A DNA stretch of 64,000 nucleotides. It comes from Pseudoflavitalea rhizosphaerae. GTDB lineage: Bacteria; Bacteroidota; Bacteroidia; Chitinophagales; Chitinophagaceae. Shown piece by piece: positions 16,232 to 26,032 of this stretch. Where the stretch lies: NCBI RefSeq assembly GCF_003991355.1, contig NZ_RCSU01000021.1:1-64000 (forward strand). Direction: 5' to 3'. The position numbers were made by a program, and so were the translations under genes. The notes below the pieces were generated by a model, which was not told the origin of the DNA, did no database searches, and saw only the letters and a list, made by a program, of their open reading frames with translations. How positions within the stretch are numbered: position 1 is the first letter of the stretch; each line of letters opens with the position of its first letter.

Positions 16232-16256
16232 AACCCGGCACTTCTGCCGGGTTTTT
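16232..16256. terminator. Bidirectional terminator
   Basis: AACCCGGCA pairs with TGCCGGGTT around CTTC, with a T-run on the plus strand and A/T bases on the other side. It lies between two converging genes. Confidence 0.85.
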
Positions 16257-16762
16257 CATTTATAGCTCTGGTACAGCTTTACATTACAACATTGTCCTTC
16301 CCATTTTCCAAATAATTTCTCTATCTCACCAAACCTGTACCGGAACAATTCTTCCAGTTTTTTCCCCACTATCAGCTTATTCACCAGACTGCCGAGCCAC
16401 CAACCGGGAACACTATAATGCACAATATCAGTCATCTCCACACCGCCCGCTACGGGATCAAAATGATGCTGATGATGCCAGATCCCAAATGGGCCATACC
16501 GTTGTTCATCCACAAAGTATTGCTGAGGTTGCACATGCGTGATCTCCGTCATCCAGTACCAGGGAATATTCCAGAGCGGACGAACTTTGTATTCGATGAT
16601 CTGCCCCTGGTAGATCCGTTCGCCATGATGATGGGAAATAATTTGAAACGAAAAATCCGCGGGAGTGATCCGAACCAGGTTTTCCGGTACGGAAAAAAAT
16701 CGCCAGGCTTCATCAACGCTGATGGGTATACGCTGGACCGCCTTGATTGAATGATGGGCCAT
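16256..16762 (-). CDS. SRPBCC-family protein
   Basis: 168 residues from the ATG at 16762; an earlier in-frame ATG at 16795 would overlap the upstream gene by 29 bases and is less likely. The pattern is that of START/Bet v1-like ligand-binding proteins of the cell-division-inhibitor-like group: an opening strand with IPISVDEAWRFFS, then FEIxxH-like strands, a WYWMTEITHVQP block, a GPFGIWHHQHHF strand and a C-terminal helix ending FRYRFGEIEKLF. It probably binds a hydrophobic ligand. It follows the receiver-Hpt gene by four bases and is likely in its operon. Confidence 0.8.
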   Translation of the reverse strand: MAHHSIKAVQRIPISVDEAWRFFSVPENLVRITPADFSFQIISHHHGERIYQGQIIEYKVRPLWNIPWYWMTEITHVQPQQYFVDEQRYGPFGIWHHQHHFDPVAGGVEMTDIVHYSVPGWWLGSLVNKLIVGKKLEELFRYRFGEIEKLFGKWEGQCCNVKLYQSYK

Positions 16763-16766
16763 ATGA

Positions 16767-17564
16767 TTAGTCAGGAAATTCCTTTCGCAGCTCATCCAGG
16801 CATTGCTGCATGGCTGTATCCAGTCGCTCTACCAGTTGCGGCATTTGGGCCGCCGCATCTTCCAATGGCAGGTCAACAATGGAACAAATGATATGCTTGA
16901 TCGAACTGATGCGCATCGTGCCTGCAGGCGCTTTCATTTTATGAGCCAGCTTACTCACTTCTTCATAACGTCCCATCCTCAGCTCCTCTTTCATCAGCAG
17001 TATCGATTCAGAACTGAGCGTGATATACAATTGCACCAGCTTGTTCACAAATCCTTCATCGCCGCCACTCATACCTCTCAGACTGCTCAGATCATAAAGC
17101 TGATCTTTAGTTGTAATTCGCTTTTCGGGGATCGGAACTTTCGGTTTTACAGGAACACCTTCCTGCTGCAGATTGTTCGATACTACCACAAATAAGGCGG
17201 TTTCATTGAATGGCTTTGGCAGGAAATCGTTCATACCCGCTGCACGATATTTCTCACGATCACCCTTGAGAAAATTGGCAGTGAGGGCAACAATAGGAAT
17301 AGTGGCCTTAACACTTTGCGGCAACTGACGGATATGCCTGGTGGCTTCTATGCCATCCATAATGGGCATCTGGATATCCATCAGCACCAGGTCGTACTCA
17401 CCTTCCTGCACCATCGATAGTGCTTCCTGCCCGTTATTGGCGATATCCACTTCCAGGCCCCAGCCCTCGATGATCCTGCGTACGAGGAATTGATTAACGC
17501 TGGTGTCTTCCGCTACCAGTATTTTTCGCTTGCCAAGGCTTTGGTAGTTGATTTCCTGCAACAT
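16767..17564 (-). CDS. Receiver-Hpt phosphorelay protein
   Basis: 265 residues. A receiver domain spans about 12-130 with the phosphate acceptor Asp63 in LVLMDIQMP and Lys117 in FLPKPF. A histidine phosphotransfer domain occupies about 165-260, with His208 in SKLAHKMKAPAG. This receiver-plus-Hpt order is normally the tail of a hybrid kinase; here it is freestanding, so it should shuttle phosphate between a kinase elsewhere and a response regulator. The neighbour upstream in the operon, the NtrC-type regulator, is separated by 13 bases and is the natural recipient or competitor. Confidence 0.88.
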   Translation of the reverse strand: MLQEINYQSLGKRKILVAEDTSVNQFLVRRIIEGWGLEVDIANNGQEALSMVQEGEYDLVLMDIQMPIMDGIEATRHIRQLPQSVKATIPIVALTANFLKGDREKYRAAGMNDFLPKPFNETALFVVVSNNLQQEGVPVKPKVPIPEKRITTKDQLYDLSSLRGMSGGDEGFVNKLVQLYITLSSESILLMKEELRMGRYEEVSKLAHKMKAPAGTMRISSIKHIICSIVDLPLEDAAAQMPQLVERLDTAMQQCLDELRKEFPD

Positions 17565-17577
17565 GGATTATGGATTG

Positions 17578-18942
17578 TTATTTTATTCTCAGCTCTCCGG
17601 ATTGGATCATTCGATAGATCGTGGACTTCCCCATTGCCAACTTGCGCGCCACCAGCAACACATCTTTGTCGTACCTGTCTAAAAAATGCTGGATGATCTG
17701 CACTTCATACTCTCGAAGCGTTCGCTCTTTCCCATTCATCGCATGCATCGCCACTGGTGGCGTATTGATCATGATATGATCCGGCCGGACAGTATCGCCT
17801 TCAGACATCACGGCAGTGAGTTCCATAATGGAACGCAGCTCACGTACATTTCCCGGAAATTCATACTGTACCAGCTTTCTGGCGGCTTCGGGAGAGAGGT
17901 TCTTTCTTGAAATATTATTGGCGTCACAGAACTGATCCAGGAAAGACTTCGCCAAAATCAGTATATCATTGCCCCGTTCACGTAACGGCGGCATCTTGAT
18001 GGGAAGACCGATCAAACGATAATACAAGTCTTCCCGGAATGTTTTCTTTTGTACTTCTTCCATCAGATCCAGGTGGGTAGCCACCACAATCCTTACGTTA
18101 ACCGGGATCACTTCGTTGCTTCCGATCCTGGTGATCTCGCGCTCCTGCAATACCCGCAGCAACTTCGCCTGCAGACTGATATCCAGCTCACCGATCTCAT
18201 CGAGGAACAAAGTTCCCATATGTGCCTCTTCAAATTTACCGATTCTTCGTGTAACCGCGCCCGTGAAAGCTCCTTTTTCATGACCAAAAAGCTCGCTTTC
18301 CAGCAGCTCCCGGGGGATTGCAGCCATGTTCACGGTGATGAAAGGCTTCCTGCTTCGCTCGGAATTGAAATGGATGGCCTTGGCCACCATCTCTTTACCT
18401 GTTCCTGTTTCTCCCGAAACAGACACAGTGATGCTGGAGCCGGAAGCTTTACCAATCAGCGCAAAGATCTTCTCCATGCATTCACTCTTGCCGATCAGGT
18501 ACTTCGAGTAGTCATTGCGTTTACCCACTTCCTCTTCCAGCACTGCAATCTTTTTCTTCAGTCCTACAATTTCTTTCAGGTGCAGCAAAACATTCCAAAG
18601 CCTGTCTTTGGTGTCTTCATCTTTTACAATATAATCGAAAGCGCCGCCCGTAACCAGGCTCACAGCAGTGCGCAGGTCTTCCTGACCTGAAATGATCACA
18701 ACTTTAATGTCTTGATTGATCTCCCTTATTTTTTTCAATACCACACTGCCGTCCATATCAGGCATGAAATAGTCGAGGGTAATAACATCCGGGTTCTCGT
18801 GCAGTTGGTTGAAAAGATCTCCTGGCTTGTCAAATCGCTTTACTTCATAATCAGGATTCAATGAAAGATAATGCTGCAGCATAGAACCGTACCACAGATC
18901 ATCTTCAAGGATAAAGATCCTGAGTGCGTTCTGATTTTTCAT
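17578..18942 (-). CDS. NtrC-family sigma-54-dependent response regulator
   Basis: 454 residues. Receiver domain (1-125) with Asp57 in ITLDYFMP; AAA+ domain with Walker A GETGTGKE at 177-184, the sigma-54 contact loop GAFTGA at 224-229 and a FLDEIGE Walker B; C-terminal Fis-type helix-turn-helix (about 410-454). It activates sigma-54 promoters on phosphorylation. It is the first gene of a minus-strand operon with the receiver-Hpt protein and has no kinase next to it. All catalytic residues look intact. Confidence 0.93.
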   Translation of the reverse strand: MKNQNALRIFILEDDLWYGSMLQHYLSLNPDYEVKRFDKPGDLFNQLHENPDVITLDYFMPDMDGSVVLKKIREINQDIKVVIISGQEDLRTAVSLVTGGAFDYIVKDEDTKDRLWNVLLHLKEIVGLKKKIAVLEEEVGKRNDYSKYLIGKSECMEKIFALIGKASGSSITVSVSGETGTGKEMVAKAIHFNSERSRKPFITVNMAAIPRELLESELFGHEKGAFTGAVTRRIGKFEEAHMGTLFLDEIGELDISLQAKLLRVLQEREITRIGSNEVIPVNVRIVVATHLDLMEEVQKKTFREDLYYRLIGLPIKMPPLRERGNDILILAKSFLDQFCDANNISRKNLSPEAARKLVQYEFPGNVRELRSIMELTAVMSEGDTVRPDHIMINTPPVAMHAMNGKERTLREYEVQIIQHFLDRYDKDVLLVARKLAMGKSTIYRMIQSGELRIK

Positions 18943-19196
18943 TATGTTGGATTAACTGATCAATAAACGAAAAAGGCTGGAAAATATTCCCGGAAATAGA
19001 ATCTTTCCCTTTTCTAAAATAAGCATAAAATTTCAATCGTAAGCTACTTGCTATCAATTGTTAGAAAAATCTCTTAGCTGGAATTCAATCAGTTAACGGC
19101 ATATTTAACCATGTGAAGCCTACAATAAGCACATGCTTTCCACCGGATTTTGGAATCGCCTATGTAACAATCGATTCTACCTATCTTTGTTAAGAT

Positions 19197-22100
19197 ATGT
19201 CCATACGCCGAGAGCAACTCCTGGAAAAATTCCAGGCAGAATACGCCCATCTGAACCAGGAGCAGAAACTGGCAGTAGATACTATTGAAGGCCCCGTAAT
19301 GGTGATTGCCGGCCCCGGCACAGGAAAAACACAGATCCTGGCCAGCCGCATCGGTAAGATCCTGCTTGAAACTGACTCATTACCGCAGAATATTCTCTGT
19401 CTCACCTATACCGAGGCAGGTGTGGTGGCTATGCGCAAAAGACTTCAGAGATTCATCGGCTCGGATGCCTACAAAGTGAACATCTATACTTTCCACGCTT
19501 TTTGTAACGATATCATCCAGGAGAATTTATCATTATTCGAGAAAACAGCACTGGACCCGGTGTCTGACCTGGAAAGGATCGAAATGTTCACGCAATTGAT
19601 CGATGCTTTCCCCAAGGCACACCCGCTGAAAAGATATCGTGGCGATGTGTACTTCGAAATACACAACCTGCAGCATCTCTTCAGCACCATGAAGCGCGAA
19701 GGCTGGACTTCCGCCTTCATCGCAGAGAAGATCGATGAATACCTGAAAGATCTTCCCAATCGCGATGGCTTCACCTACAAACGCGCCTACAAACAACATA
19801 AGGCCGGCGATCTCAACCAGAACAGGATCGATGAGGAAAAAGAAAAAATGGAAAAACTCCGCGCAGCCGTAATGGAGTTCGACAATTTCCAGCAACTCAT
19901 GCGGTCCCGCAACCGGTACGACTTTGATGATATGATCAACTGGGTGATCCGCAGCTTCGAAGAGAACAAAACCCTGCTGTCGCGCTACCAGGAACAATTC
20001 CTTTATATCCTCGTAGACGAATACCAGGATACTTCGGGTACACAGAACCGTTTGGTTGAACTGCTTATCAGCTTCTGGGATACCCCCAATATCTTCGTAG
20101 TGGGAGATGATGACCAGAGTATCTACCGCTTCCAGGGCGCCAACGTGGAGAACATGTTATCCCTCGCGCATACTTATAAGGATGATCTGCTGAAAGTGGT
20201 GCTCACAAAGAATTACCGTTCTACCCAGCCGATACTGAATGTAGCACAATCGCTTATCAACCGCAATAACGAAAGGCTGATCCGGCAGATCCCCGGCCTC
20301 ACCAAGGAGTTGCATGCATCGCACCCTGAAATGATGGGATTGGAACATATGCCGTCCATCAGGGAATATGAATCGCAGCGCCAGGAAATGATCGGCATCA
20401 CCAAAGAGATCAAAACACTCCTGCTGCAAGGCGTTCAGCCCGGCCGCATCAGCGTGATCTATAAAGAGAACAAATACGGCGAAGAGCTTACCAGCTACCT
20501 GCTTTTGCAGAATATACCGGTATACAGTAAACGAAATATCAATATTCTCGAACTGCCACTGGTGAATAAGCTGATGCTCCTGCTCCGCTACCTGGCTACC
20601 GAGCATGATATTCCCTACAGCGGGGATGAAATGCTCTTCGAGATCCTGCACTTCGACTGGTTCGATATCCATCCCATCGAAATTGCAAAACTCAGCTCAG
20701 AAGTTGCCGATAAACAATTCACCAGCGATAAGATCTCACTTCGCAGGTTACTGTTCGAGAGAACAAGCCGTCCAGCTAAAGATCTTTTCACTGTTGCGCC
20801 TGATCCTCATCTGAAGCAGGCCAGTATGGTCCTGGAAAAGATGATCCGTGGCGTATCCAATCTTACCTTACAGCAAATGTTCGAACTGATCATCCGGGAA
20901 GCCGGGGTACTGGCCCGAATGATGGAAAGCGAAGAAAAAATATGGGAGTTGCAGGTGATCACCGGACTTTTCGATTTTGTGCAGGAAGAAAGAAGAAGGC
21001 AACCGAATATGTCTGTGCAGCAATTCGTGAATACCATCGATCTGATGGAACGCGAAGGACTGCCATTGCCACTCGTTCGTGTAAGCGGTAGCGATAAAGG
21101 CGTGAACCTCCTCACAGCACACGGTTCCAAGGGACTCGAGTTTGAACATGTGTTCATCGCAGGCGCCAATGCTGCCTTCTGGGAAAAGAAAAGAAAACCG
21201 GGCGGCGGTTACAAACTCCCGGATACCATCTTCACGGCCACTTCGCAGTCCAATGTAAAAGAAGAATCCGGCGATGATGAAGAACTGCGCCGCCTCTTTT
21301 ACGTTGCATTAACGCGTGCGGAACAATACCTCACTGTATCGTATAGTCGATTTAAATCTGATGGCCGTGAGCTGGAGCCATCCAGGTTCATCGCCGAGAT
21401 CCTGGAACACCATGATATCCCGGTAGAGAAAGTATTTGTGGACGATGTTGTGCAGGCGGAATTCCAGGCATTGTCGCTCAGCAGGAATGCAGCGCCGGAA
21501 ATAGGGGAGCTGGAAGAAGGCTTTATTGCAGAAAGGCTGAGTGCTTTCGTGATGAACCTCACCGCCCTCAACAATTACCTGAAATGCCCGCTGGAATTCT
21601 ATTTCAAGAACCTCGTGCGCATTCCCGCGCCAAAGAACGAGAACACTGAATTCGGTTCAGCCGTTCACCATGCACTGGAACAATTCTTCCGAAAAATGAA
21701 AGCGAACGGAGAACAGTTCCCGCTCAAGGAAGTTTTCCTGGAAGATTTCAAATGGTATATGAACCGCCACCGCGAAAGCTTCACCCGTGAACAATTCGAA
21801 AGAAGGTTTGAATACGGACTGGAAGTACTCAGCAATTATTACGATGAATACATCTTCCGCTGGAGCAAAGTAGTAACCATCGAGCAAAATATCCGAAATG
21901 TAGTAGTGGCAGGCGTTCCCCTCAAAGGAAAGCTTGATAAAATGGAATTCGATGGAAAAAGTGTGAACGTAGTGGATTACAAAACCGGCGACCCGGACAA
22001 GAACAACGATAAATTCCTGCGCTTCGGAGAGAAGCCTGATAAAAGCCCGCATGGCGGCGACTACTGGCGCCAGGCTGTATTCTATAAATTGCTGGTGGAC

Positions 22101-22376
22101 AATTATGATAAAAAAGAATGGACGGTAGTGAGTACTCAATTCGATTTTATCGAACCCAGTAAAAAGAGAAAAGGATACCATAAGGAAACTGTGGTGATCA
22201 GGCCGGAAGATATCACTACCGTTACACAACAGATCAGAACTGTGTGGGATAAGATCCATGCGCGTGATTTCTACACCGGTTGCGGCAAGGAAGATTGCCA
22301 CTGGTGCAATTTTGTAAAGACAAATAATCTCGCCATTGCACTGCATGAACTTAAAACGGAAGATGAACTGGAATAG
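19197..22376 (+). CDS. One-chain UvrD-like helicase and RecB-type nuclease
   Basis: 1059 residues. The N-terminal two thirds are a superfamily 1 helicase: Q-motif LNQEQKLAV, Walker A GPGTGKTQ at 39-46, Walker B LVDEYQDT near 273, the QSIYRFQGA motif, and LLTAHGSKGLEF. The C-terminal part is a PD-(D/E)XK nuclease of RecB/AddB type with VVDYKTGD near residue 925. Cysteines in CPLEFYF (near 797) and in CGKEDCHWC near the end form the four-cysteine set that holds a 4Fe-4S cluster in AddB-like nucleases. It probably resects or repairs DNA ends in the cytosol. A TATCTTTG promoter element at 19182-19189 lies almost at the start. Confidence 0.9.
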   Translation: MSIRREQLLEKFQAEYAHLNQEQKLAVDTIEGPVMVIAGPGTGKTQILASRIGKILLETDSLPQNILCLTYTEAGVVAMRKRLQRFIGSDAYKVNIYTFHAFCNDIIQENLSLFEKTALDPVSDLERIEMFTQLIDAFPKAHPLKRYRGDVYFEIHNLQHLFSTMKREGWTSAFIAEKIDEYLKDLPNRDGFTYKRAYKQHKAGDLNQNRIDEEKEKMEKLRAAVMEFDNFQQLMRSRNRYDFDDMINWVIRSFEENKTLLSRYQEQFLYILVDEYQDTSGTQNRLVELLISFWDTPNIFVVGDDDQSIYRFQGANVENMLSLAHTYKDDLLKVVLTKNYRSTQPILNVAQSLINRNNERLIRQIPGLTKELHASHPEMMGLEHMPSIREYESQRQEMIGITKEIKTLLLQGVQPGRISVIYKENKYGEELTSYLLLQNIPVYSKRNINILELPLVNKLMLLLRYLATEHDIPYSGDEMLFEILHFDWFDIHPIEIAKLSSEVADKQFTSDKISLRRLLFERTSRPAKDLFTVAPDPHLKQASMVLEKMIRGVSNLTLQQMFELIIREAGVLARMMESEEKIWELQVITGLFDFVQEERRRQPNMSVQQFVNTIDLMEREGLPLPLVRVSGSDKGVNLLTAHGSKGLEFEHVFIAGANAAFWEKKRKPGGGYKLPDTIFTATSQSNVKEESGDDEELRRLFYVALTRAEQYLTVSYSRFKSDGRELEPSRFIAEILEHHDIPVEKVFVDDVVQAEFQALSLSRNAAPEIGELEEGFIAERLSAFVMNLTALNNYLKCPLEFYFKNLVRIPAPKNENTEFGSAVHHALEQFFRKMKANGEQFPLKEVFLEDFKWYMNRHRESFTREQFERRFEYGLEVLSNYYDEYIFRWSKVVTIEQNIRNVVVAGVPLKGKLDKMEFDGKSVNVVDYKTGDPDKNNDKFLRFGEKPDKSPHGGDYWRQAVFYKLLVDNYDKKEWTVVSTQFDFIEPSKKRKGYHKETVVIRPEDITTVTQQIRTVWDKIHARDFYTGCGKEDCHWCNFVKTNNLAIALHELKTEDELE

Positions 22377-22415
22377 CAGGGTGCTGGCAGGGTGACAAGA
22401 AAGTTTGGAGGGCTG

Positions 22416-22520
22416 GCAGTCGCTCGCCTCCCGGCGAGACTTCTATTTAGTCGCCTCCGGCGACGCAGTGTTCGCCGGAGGCGAACCAATACAGGTCACT
22501 CGCCAGAGGCGAGCGACTGC
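22416..22520. repeat. Nested palindrome repeat, copy 1
   Basis: Outer arms (GCAGTCGCTCGCC... and ...GGCGAGCGACTGC) enclose two inner units, GTCGCCTCCGGCGAC and TTCGCCGGAGGCGAA. Each unit is itself a short palindrome. It sits 40 bases after the helicase-nuclease gene. Same orientation as copies 3 and 5. Confidence 0.9.
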
Positions 22521-22628
22521 TCCCCGGGTAAACTCAATAGGCATTTTTAGTCCCCATTGGCCACACTCCGAGGTTTAGCAGAATCTTATCAATAAACCAA
22601 CTAAGTTTGCAGACTGTATCCCAGATAT

Positions 22629-24044
22629 ATGCGTAAGATCAATAATTTGTTTGTTGCTGCGCTGGTAGTATTCGCTATCGCAGTTAGTATGGTAAGCAGT
22701 CCAGGTTGTGCCAATATCGCTCCACCCACCGGTGGACCGCGTGACTCCCTTCCTCCCAGACTGGTAAGAGCATTGCCCGGTGATTCCACCCGCAATTTCA
22801 ACAGCAAGAAAATTGTATTTGAATTCGATGAATATGTGCAGGTAGATAATGTGCAGGAAAACCTCCTTGTATCGCCTACACCCAAGATCAACCCTACTGT
22901 TACCAATAAGCTCAGAACAATTACCGTAACCATCAAGGATACTCTGGAACCGAATACCACCTATGCTTTCGATTTTGGGAATGCACTCAAAGACATCAAT
23001 GAAGGCAATGTATTTAAGAACTTCACTTACGTATTTACCACGGGAACAACCCTGGACTCACTCACTGTCAGCGGCAATGTGATCATTGCTGAAACTGGCA
23101 TGCCTGATTCCACGCTGATAGTGATATTGCACAATAACCTGGATGATTCCGCTGTGATCAAGGACCGTCCGCGTTATGTGGCCCGACTGGACAATGAAGG
23201 CAAATTCACCTTTAACCACCTTCCTCCCGGCACTTTCAATATCTATGCATTGAAGGATGAAGGCGGACAGAGAAAATACATGAGCAATGCACAGCTCTTT
23301 GGCTTTGCAGACAAGCCCATCAATACAACTGATCCCGGCGATATCACCTTGTACGCATACTTAGAGAAAGATACCGCTGCGCCTCAAAAAACGCCTCCTG
23401 CAAAACAACCGGCAAAAACAGATCCCAAAGACAAAAGACTGAAATTCGATGTCAATGCGTCCGGCGGCTCCTTTGATCTGCTGGATACGCTGAAAATCAC
23501 GTTCAGAGAGGCTCCGGTGCAATCATATGATTCCACCAAACTGGTCCTCGCCAATGAAGAGAATGAACCGCTGGAAGGCTACACCATCGTGCGGGACACC
23601 AGCAATAAATTCGTTTCCATCTATTATCCCTGGACGGAAAACACGGCTTACAAAATGCTCTTCTATCCCGGTTTTGCCACTGACACACTCGGCAAGGAAC
23701 TGCTCAAAGCCGACACCCTGGCCTTCCGCACAAAGAAGAACAGTGAGTACGGCCTGGTAAGACTTCGTTTCATCAACCTGGACCTCACCAAAAACCCTGT
23801 TCTCCTGTTTGTGCAGAACAATGCCGTGAAATATTCCTATCCATTCACCAGTCGTGATTTCTACGCCAAACTCTTCCAGCCCGGCGAATATGATATCCGC
23901 ATCCTGTTCGACGACAATAAGAACGGCATTTATGATCCCGGCGAATTCTTCGGTAAACATATCCAACCCGAAAAGGTAATATCAGTGCCGCGGAAAGTAA
24001 CGGTGAAGGCTAATTGGGACAATGAGATCGACATCACTTTATAG
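22629..24044 (+). CDS. Ig-like-domain lipoprotein
   Basis: 471 residues. A signal peptide ends in a lipobox with Cys27 (MVSSPGCAN), followed by APPTGGPRDSLPP, a stretch conserved in a widespread Bacteroidota lipoprotein. Residues about 45-135 form a bacterial Ig-like (Big_5/SbsA type) domain: KKIVFEFDEYVQVDN and PNTTYAFDFGNALKD. A carboxypeptidase-regulatory-like beta domain is likely next (KFTFNHLPPGTFNIYALKD), and a second Ig-like unit near 270-365. The C-terminus has FDDNKNGIYDPGEF, a calcium-loop-like turn. It lies in the cell envelope, probably outer membrane; its role is unknown. TAAGTTTG at 22602-22609 is a promoter element. Confidence 0.85.
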   Translation: MRKINNLFVAALVVFAIAVSMVSSPGCANIAPPTGGPRDSLPPRLVRALPGDSTRNFNSKKIVFEFDEYVQVDNVQENLLVSPTPKINPTVTNKLRTITVTIKDTLEPNTTYAFDFGNALKDINEGNVFKNFTYVFTTGTTLDSLTVSGNVIIAETGMPDSTLIVILHNNLDDSAVIKDRPRYVARLDNEGKFTFNHLPPGTFNIYALKDEGGQRKYMSNAQLFGFADKPINTTDPGDITLYAYLEKDTAAPQKTPPAKQPAKTDPKDKRLKFDVNASGGSFDLLDTLKITFREAPVQSYDSTKLVLANEENEPLEGYTIVRDTSNKFVSIYYPWTENTAYKMLFYPGFATDTLGKELLKADTLAFRTKKNSEYGLVRLRFINLDLTKNPVLLFVQNNAVKYSYPFTSRDFYAKLFQPGEYDIRILFDDNKNGIYDPGEFFGKHIQPEKVISVPRKVTVKANWDNEIDITL

Positions 24045-24089
24045 CTTCATTTTCATTAAAGGCAGGCATCAAATGCGTACCTTTACACT

Positions 24090-24710
24090 ATGCAATTTTC
24101 GTCCGAATTACTAGAGAATGCAGTGAATGAATTTGCCAGGCTCCCGGGTATCGGTAAAAAGACCGCGCTCAGGCTGGTATTGCATTTACTGAAAACAGAA
24201 ACTGAAAAAGTGGAAAGTTTCGGAGAAGCAATCCTGCGTATGCGACAGGAGATCAAGTTCTGCCAGCGCTGCTTCAATGTATCAGACACGGAGATCTGCG
24301 CCATCTGTTCCAATCCCCTTCGCAAACAAAACCTCATCTGCGTGGTGGAAAGCATCAGGGATGTGATTGCCATTGAAAGCACCCAGCAATTCAGCGGAAC
24401 TTACCATATTCTCGGGGGGATCATCTCACCGCTGGACGGCATCGGTCCTGATCAGCTCAATATCGAAGCCCTGGTGCAGCGTATTAAAAATGACCAGCCC
24501 GAAGAAGTGATCTTCGCCCTCAATCCCAATATCCAGGGCGATACCACCATCTACTATATTCAAAAGAAACTGGCCCCATTGCCCGTAAAGGTCACTACAA
24601 TCGCGCGTGGCATCTCCTTCGGAGGCGAACTGGAATATGCAGATGAAATGACCCTGGCCCGGTCCATCTCCAACAGGTTACCCGTTGAAAGCTATGTCAG
24701 CAACCGCTGA
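24090..24710 (+). CDS. recR: Recombination protein RecR
   Basis: 206 residues, the normal length. The N-terminus carries the helix-hairpin-helix FARLPGIGKKTALRL; a four-cysteine zinc finger (CQRCFNVSDTEICAIC) is near residues 57-72; the Toprim domain follows with CVVESIRDVIAIE and the Walker-B-like region. RecR with RecO loads RecA on gapped DNA. The gene follows the lipoprotein by 45 bases with its own TACCTTTA-like promoter element. Confidence 0.96.
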   Translation: MQFSSELLENAVNEFARLPGIGKKTALRLVLHLLKTETEKVESFGEAILRMRQEIKFCQRCFNVSDTEICAICSNPLRKQNLICVVESIRDVIAIESTQQFSGTYHILGGIISPLDGIGPDQLNIEALVQRIKNDQPEEVIFALNPNIQGDTTIYYIQKKLAPLPVKVTTIARGISFGGELEYADEMTLARSISNRLPVESYVSNR

Positions 24711-24720
24711 CAGCCTGCCC

Positions 24721-24751
24721 TTTGTAATTAGGCAGGGATACCGTAAATTTG
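24721..24751 (+). promoter_or_regulatory. Promoter of the methionine synthase pair
   Basis: TTTG at 24721-24724 and TAAATTTG at 24744-24751, 19 bases apart, match the Bacteroidota -33/-7 consensus. Transcription from here would give a leader of about 190 bases before the start at 24948, with several possible short stems (AAATCC/GGATTT, CCCGC/GCGGG, ATATGC/GCATAT). I do not recognise a known riboswitch in it. Confidence 0.6.
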
Positions 24752-24947
24752 TAAAATCCACAGGCGGATTTGTTTATTGTTCGGCCTGTTGTCTCCCGCT
24801 AACGCGGGCAGGGCATAAAAACGGAACTAATGAACGCAAGGAAAAACACCTCATAATTTCCCAACGTTTATACCAGTTCTACTTTGATTGACGGCATATG
24901 CAGTTAGCATATAGTCCGGATTGTTGTACAATTAAATATTGTAAGGT

Positions 24948-25958
24948 ATGGACATTAGAAATGAGCTGAACAAGCGCATCCTGATTATCGACGGAGCCAT
25001 GGGCACCATGATCCAGCGGTATAAACTCACTGAAGAAGATTATCGCGGAGAGCGTTTCAGGAACTGGCCTTCGGACATCAAAGGCAATAACGAGATCCTT
25101 TCTCTCACGCAGCCTCAGATCATCGGAGCTATTCATCGCGAATACCTGGAGGCAGGAGCGGATATCATTGAAACGAATACTTTCTCTGCCACCGTTATTG
25201 CACAGGCCGAATATGGCATGCAGGAGTTTGCATACGAACAGAATGTAGCGTCTGCACGCATCGCACGCGAGGCAACGGATGAATATACAGCCAAAGACCC
25301 TTCCAAACCGCGTTATGTTGCCGGCGCCATCGGGCCGCTCAATAAAACGCTGAGCCTTTCTCCCGATGTGAATAATCCCGGCTATCGCGCCCTTACTTTC
25401 GATGAAGCGATGAAAGGCTACTATGATCAGGTTAAAGGTTTAGTGGAAGGCGGCGTTCACCTGCTGCTGATCGAGACCATCTTCGATACACTCAACTCGA
25501 AAGCCGCCATCTTTGCCATCAAGAAATTCTTCCACGATACCAAACTTCCGGAACTGCCCATCATGATCAGCGGTACCATCACCGATGCATCCGGCAGGAC
25601 CCTGAGCGGTCAAACACTGGAAGCATTCTATACATCCGTGATGCACGCGAAGCCACTCAGCATCGGCCTCAACTGCGCTCTCGGCGCCAACGACATGCGT
25701 GCGCATATTGAAGAGCTCAGCCAGATCGCCGCCTGCTATACATCGGCCTATCCCAATGCCGGTCTTCCCAATGCCATGGGAGAATACGATGAACAACCCG
25801 AACAAACAGCCCACTTCATTGAAGAATGGGCCCAGCAAGGATTTGTGAACATCGTAGGCGGATGTTGCGGCACTACGCCTGACCATATCCGTCATATTGC
25901 AGAGCATGTGAAATCATTTAAACCAAGAGAACTGCCGGTACTGGAACCTTCTCTCTGA
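24948..25958 (+). CDS. metH: Methionine synthase, homocysteine-binding part
   Basis: 336 residues, matching only the first module of cobalamin-dependent methionine synthase. [11 protein letters not shown] opens the barrel; the zinc-binding cysteines are in GLNCALG (near 241) and GGCCGTTP (near 305). It transfers the methyl group to homocysteine as a separate subunit working with the next gene, 74 bases downstream on the same strand. The split at the module border is common in Bacteroidota, so it is not a broken gene. Confidence 0.93.
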   Translation: MDIRNELNKRILIIDGAMGTMIQRYKLTEEDYRGERFRNWPSDIKGNNEILSLTQPQIIGAIHREYLEAGADIIETNTFSATVIAQAEYGMQEFAYEQNVASARIAREATDEYTAKDPSKPRYVAGAIGPLNKTLSLSPDVNNPGYRALTFDEAMKGYYDQVKGLVEGGVHLLLIETIFDTLNSKAAIFAIKKFFHDTKLPELPIMISGTITDASGRTLSGQTLEAFYTSVMHAKPLSIGLNCALGANDMRAHIEELSQIAACYTSAYPNAGLPNAMGEYDEQPEQTAHFIEEWAQQGFVNIVGGCCGTTPDHIRHIAEHVKSFKPRELPVLEPSL

Positions 25959-26032
25959 GAAGCCCCGCGCAGTACCGGACCAACTTTGAAGAAGCCGGAC
26001 CTGCTGTAAAAGCAGCTCCTTAAATTTTTGAA

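Noticed and set aside
24685-24891. Small gene overlapping the recR end
   Set aside because: It overlaps recR out of frame and spans the promoter of the methionine synthase pair; no protein features.
24758-24947. SAM or cobalamin riboswitch before the methionine synthase pair
   Set aside because: Conserved core sequences of the classes I know (SAM-I, SAM-II, cobalamin) are not visible.
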